A stretch of DNA of 64,000 nt from Xylophilus ampelinus (GTDB lineage Bacteria; Pseudomonadota; Gammaproteobacteria; Burkholderiales; Burkholderiaceae_C). Positions 61,123 through 64,000 of this stretch are shown in pieces; the first letter of the stretch is position 1; every line of letters starts with the position of its first letter. A program made the translations under genes and the position numbers. The DNA lies in contig NZ_QJTC01000013.1 of assembly GCF_003217575.1 (NCBI RefSeq), positions 1-64,000 of the forward strand. The letters run 5' to 3'. The notes beneath the pieces were generated by a model. That model saw nothing but the letters and a program-made list of their open reading frames with translations. It was not told where the DNA came from and made no database searches.

Positions 61123-62163
61123 TCAGCGGTGGCCGGCGGTGGCGGGGTTGGGAATGCCCTCGATCGGGCACTCTTCGGTGCCCACCATCGGCCGGGTGAT
61201 CGCCTCGACCGCCTTGCGGGTGCCCTCCGGGTCGTTCACCCAGCGGGTGTAGAAGTCGTACGGACAGGCGGCCACGCCCTGGTCGCCCTCTTGCGAATTG
61301 ATCATGCCGGTGTAGCCGCGGTGCAGCAGCTTGAACAGATGGTTCTCGCTCTGGCCGTTCTTGCGGAAATCGCGGATCAGGCTGGTGGAGAGCGCGGCGT
61401 ACTGCACGCCGTAGTCTTCCTCGCCGCATTCGCCCAGCGTGCGGCCGTCGAAGCCGATCAGCGCGCTGTGGCCGAAGTAGCTGTACACCCCGTCGAAGCC
61501 CGAAGCGTTGGCCACCGCCACGTAGGTGTTGTTGGCGAAGGCCATCGCCTTGCTCATCAGGATCTGCTGCTCCTTGGCCGGGTACATGTAGCCCTGGCAG
61601 CGCACGATGAGTTCCGCGCCCTTCATCGCGCAGTCGCGCCAGATCTCGGGGTAGTTGCCGTCGTCGCAGATGATCAGGCTGATCTTCAGGCCCTTGGGGC
61701 CTTCGCTCACGTAGGTGCAGTTGCCGGGGTACCAGCCCTCGACCGGCACCCACGGCATGATCTTGCGGTACTTCTGCACGATCTCGCCCTGGTCGTTCAT
61801 CAGGATCAGGGTGTTGTAGGGCGCCTTGTACGGATGCTCCTCGTGCTGCTCGCCGGTGAGCGAGAACACGCCCCACACCTTGGCCTTGCGGCAGGCGGAG
61901 GCGAAGATCTCGGTCTCTTCGCCGGGCACGGTGGCGGCGGTGGCGTACATCTCCTGGGCGTCGTACATGATGCCGTGGGTGCTGTACTCGGGGAAGATCA
62001 CCAGGTCCATGCCCGGCAGGCCCGATTTCATGCCGACCAGCATGTCGGCGATCTTGCGCGCGTTGCCCTGCACCTCGGCCTTGGTGTGCAGGCGGGGCAT
62101 CTTGTAGTTGACGACGGCCACGCCCACCGTGTCCTTGCTGCTGGAGATATCGCCGTGGATCAT
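61123..62163 (-). CDS. amiE: Aliphatic amidase
   Basis: The 346-residue protein is a nitrilase-superfamily amidase with the catalytic triad at E59 (VIFPEY), K134 (YRKIMP) and C166 ([11 protein letters not shown]), the exact positions and length of Pseudomonas AmiE. It hydrolyses short aliphatic amides such as acetamide to acids and ammonia. It heads an operon with the MoxR-type ATPase and VWA protein; amiC, amiR and amiS are not seen in the window. It diverges from icd across 180 bp. The start [20 protein letters not shown] is certain. Confidence 0.97.
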   Translation of the reverse strand: MIHGDISSSKDTVGVAVVNYKMPRLHTKAEVQGNARKIADMLVGMKSGLPGMDLVIFPEYSTHGIMYDAQEMYATAATVPGEETEIFASACRKAKVWGVFSLTGEQHEEHPYKAPYNTLILMNDQGEIVQKYRKIMPWVPVEGWYPGNCTYVSEGPKGLKISLIICDDGNYPEIWRDCAMKGAELIVRCQGYMYPAKEQQILMSKAMAFANNTYVAVANASGFDGVYSYFGHSALIGFDGRTLGECGEEDYGVQYAALSTSLIRDFRKNGQSENHLFKLLHRGYTGMINSQEGDQGVAACPYDFYTRWVNDPEGTRKAVEAITRPMVGTEECPIEGIPNPATAGHR

Positions 62164-62343
62164 GGTCTGCGCCTTCTGTGTCGGGGGTGGAAACCACCCG
62201 ATTCTGGGAACGCGCGCCGCCGCTGCGAATACGTCGAACGACGTAGGCCGACGACCGTCAGGGGGCATCCCGGCCCCCCGCCTCCAGAAAGCGCGAAAAT
62301 CGTCGGTCGACGATCCGTCCCCCCTCCCAAGGAACCCAAGCGC

Positions 62344-64000
<1,657 letters not shown>

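Overview
The window is about 70% GC and looks like a betaproteobacterial chromosome, most likely order Burkholderiales, family Comamonadaceae. The assignment rests on gene content and protein character: several Bug-type (TctC-like) tricarboxylate binding proteins, a minCDE operon, a methionine synthase present only as its first module (the split form I remember from this family), a monomeric isocitrate dehydrogenase, and an AT-rich dispersed repeat that contrasts with the GC-rich genes. I see no rRNA, tRNA, CRISPR array, transposase or prophage. The first 66 bases are almost pure G and are probably an assembly or sequencing artefact.

Layout. 0.15-9.9 kb: creatininase family, CorA, a kinase-fold protein with an FMN glutamate-synthase-like protein, YecA/SEC-C protein, alpha/beta hydrolase, LysE exporter, SpmA-SpmB fusion, Bug protein. 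10-15 kb: DsbD and a hybrid sensor kinase. 15-20 kb: a 3-hydroxyaspartate/amino acid cluster (two PLP dehydratase types, an ornithine-cyclodeaminase-family reductase, a YheO/DauR-type regulator, asparaginase). 20-24.5 kb: hemE and priA flanking about 1.1 kb of non-coding DNA with five DnaA-box-like 9-mers. 24.7-33 kb: AEC transporter with a possible attenuated leader, extradiol-dioxygenase-family protein, pirin, chemoreceptor, membrane PQQ glucose-type dehydrogenase. 33-37.3 kb: HipA-like kinase (YjjJ type), SlyD, a Xre/RES toxin-antitoxin pair next to a peptidase M20 remnant, YciH, DUF3820-like protein. 37-40.5 kb: tartrate-dehydrogenase-like gene and Bug protein with a divergent LysR. 40.5-45 kb: chemoreceptor and GspA/GspB. 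45-52.5 kb: catalase HPII, flavin reductase, glutamine amidotransferase, minCDE, aroQ. 52.6-57.3 kb: psd, SH3 protein, then a lower-GC restriction-modification island (MT-A70 methyltransferase and BglII-like endonuclease) lying between a degenerate metH fragment and the intact metH first module. 57.5-64 kb: alpha carbonic anhydrase, an aliphatic amidase operon with a MoxR-type ATPase and a VWA protein, and a truncated icd.

The most unusual signal is a gap-free 59-bp repeat family. Its core is GCTAY-N7-ATAGC, followed by an AGYCGGC...GCCGGCT hairpin and a T-rich tail. I found nine copies by eye. One supplies much of the DsbD signal peptide, one lies inside priA, and one is split by a ~113-bp element with perfect 19-bp inverted termini inserted in its palindrome loop. 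The second main signal is the DnaA-box cluster between hemE and priA. The third is the restriction-modification island with the duplicated metH piece.
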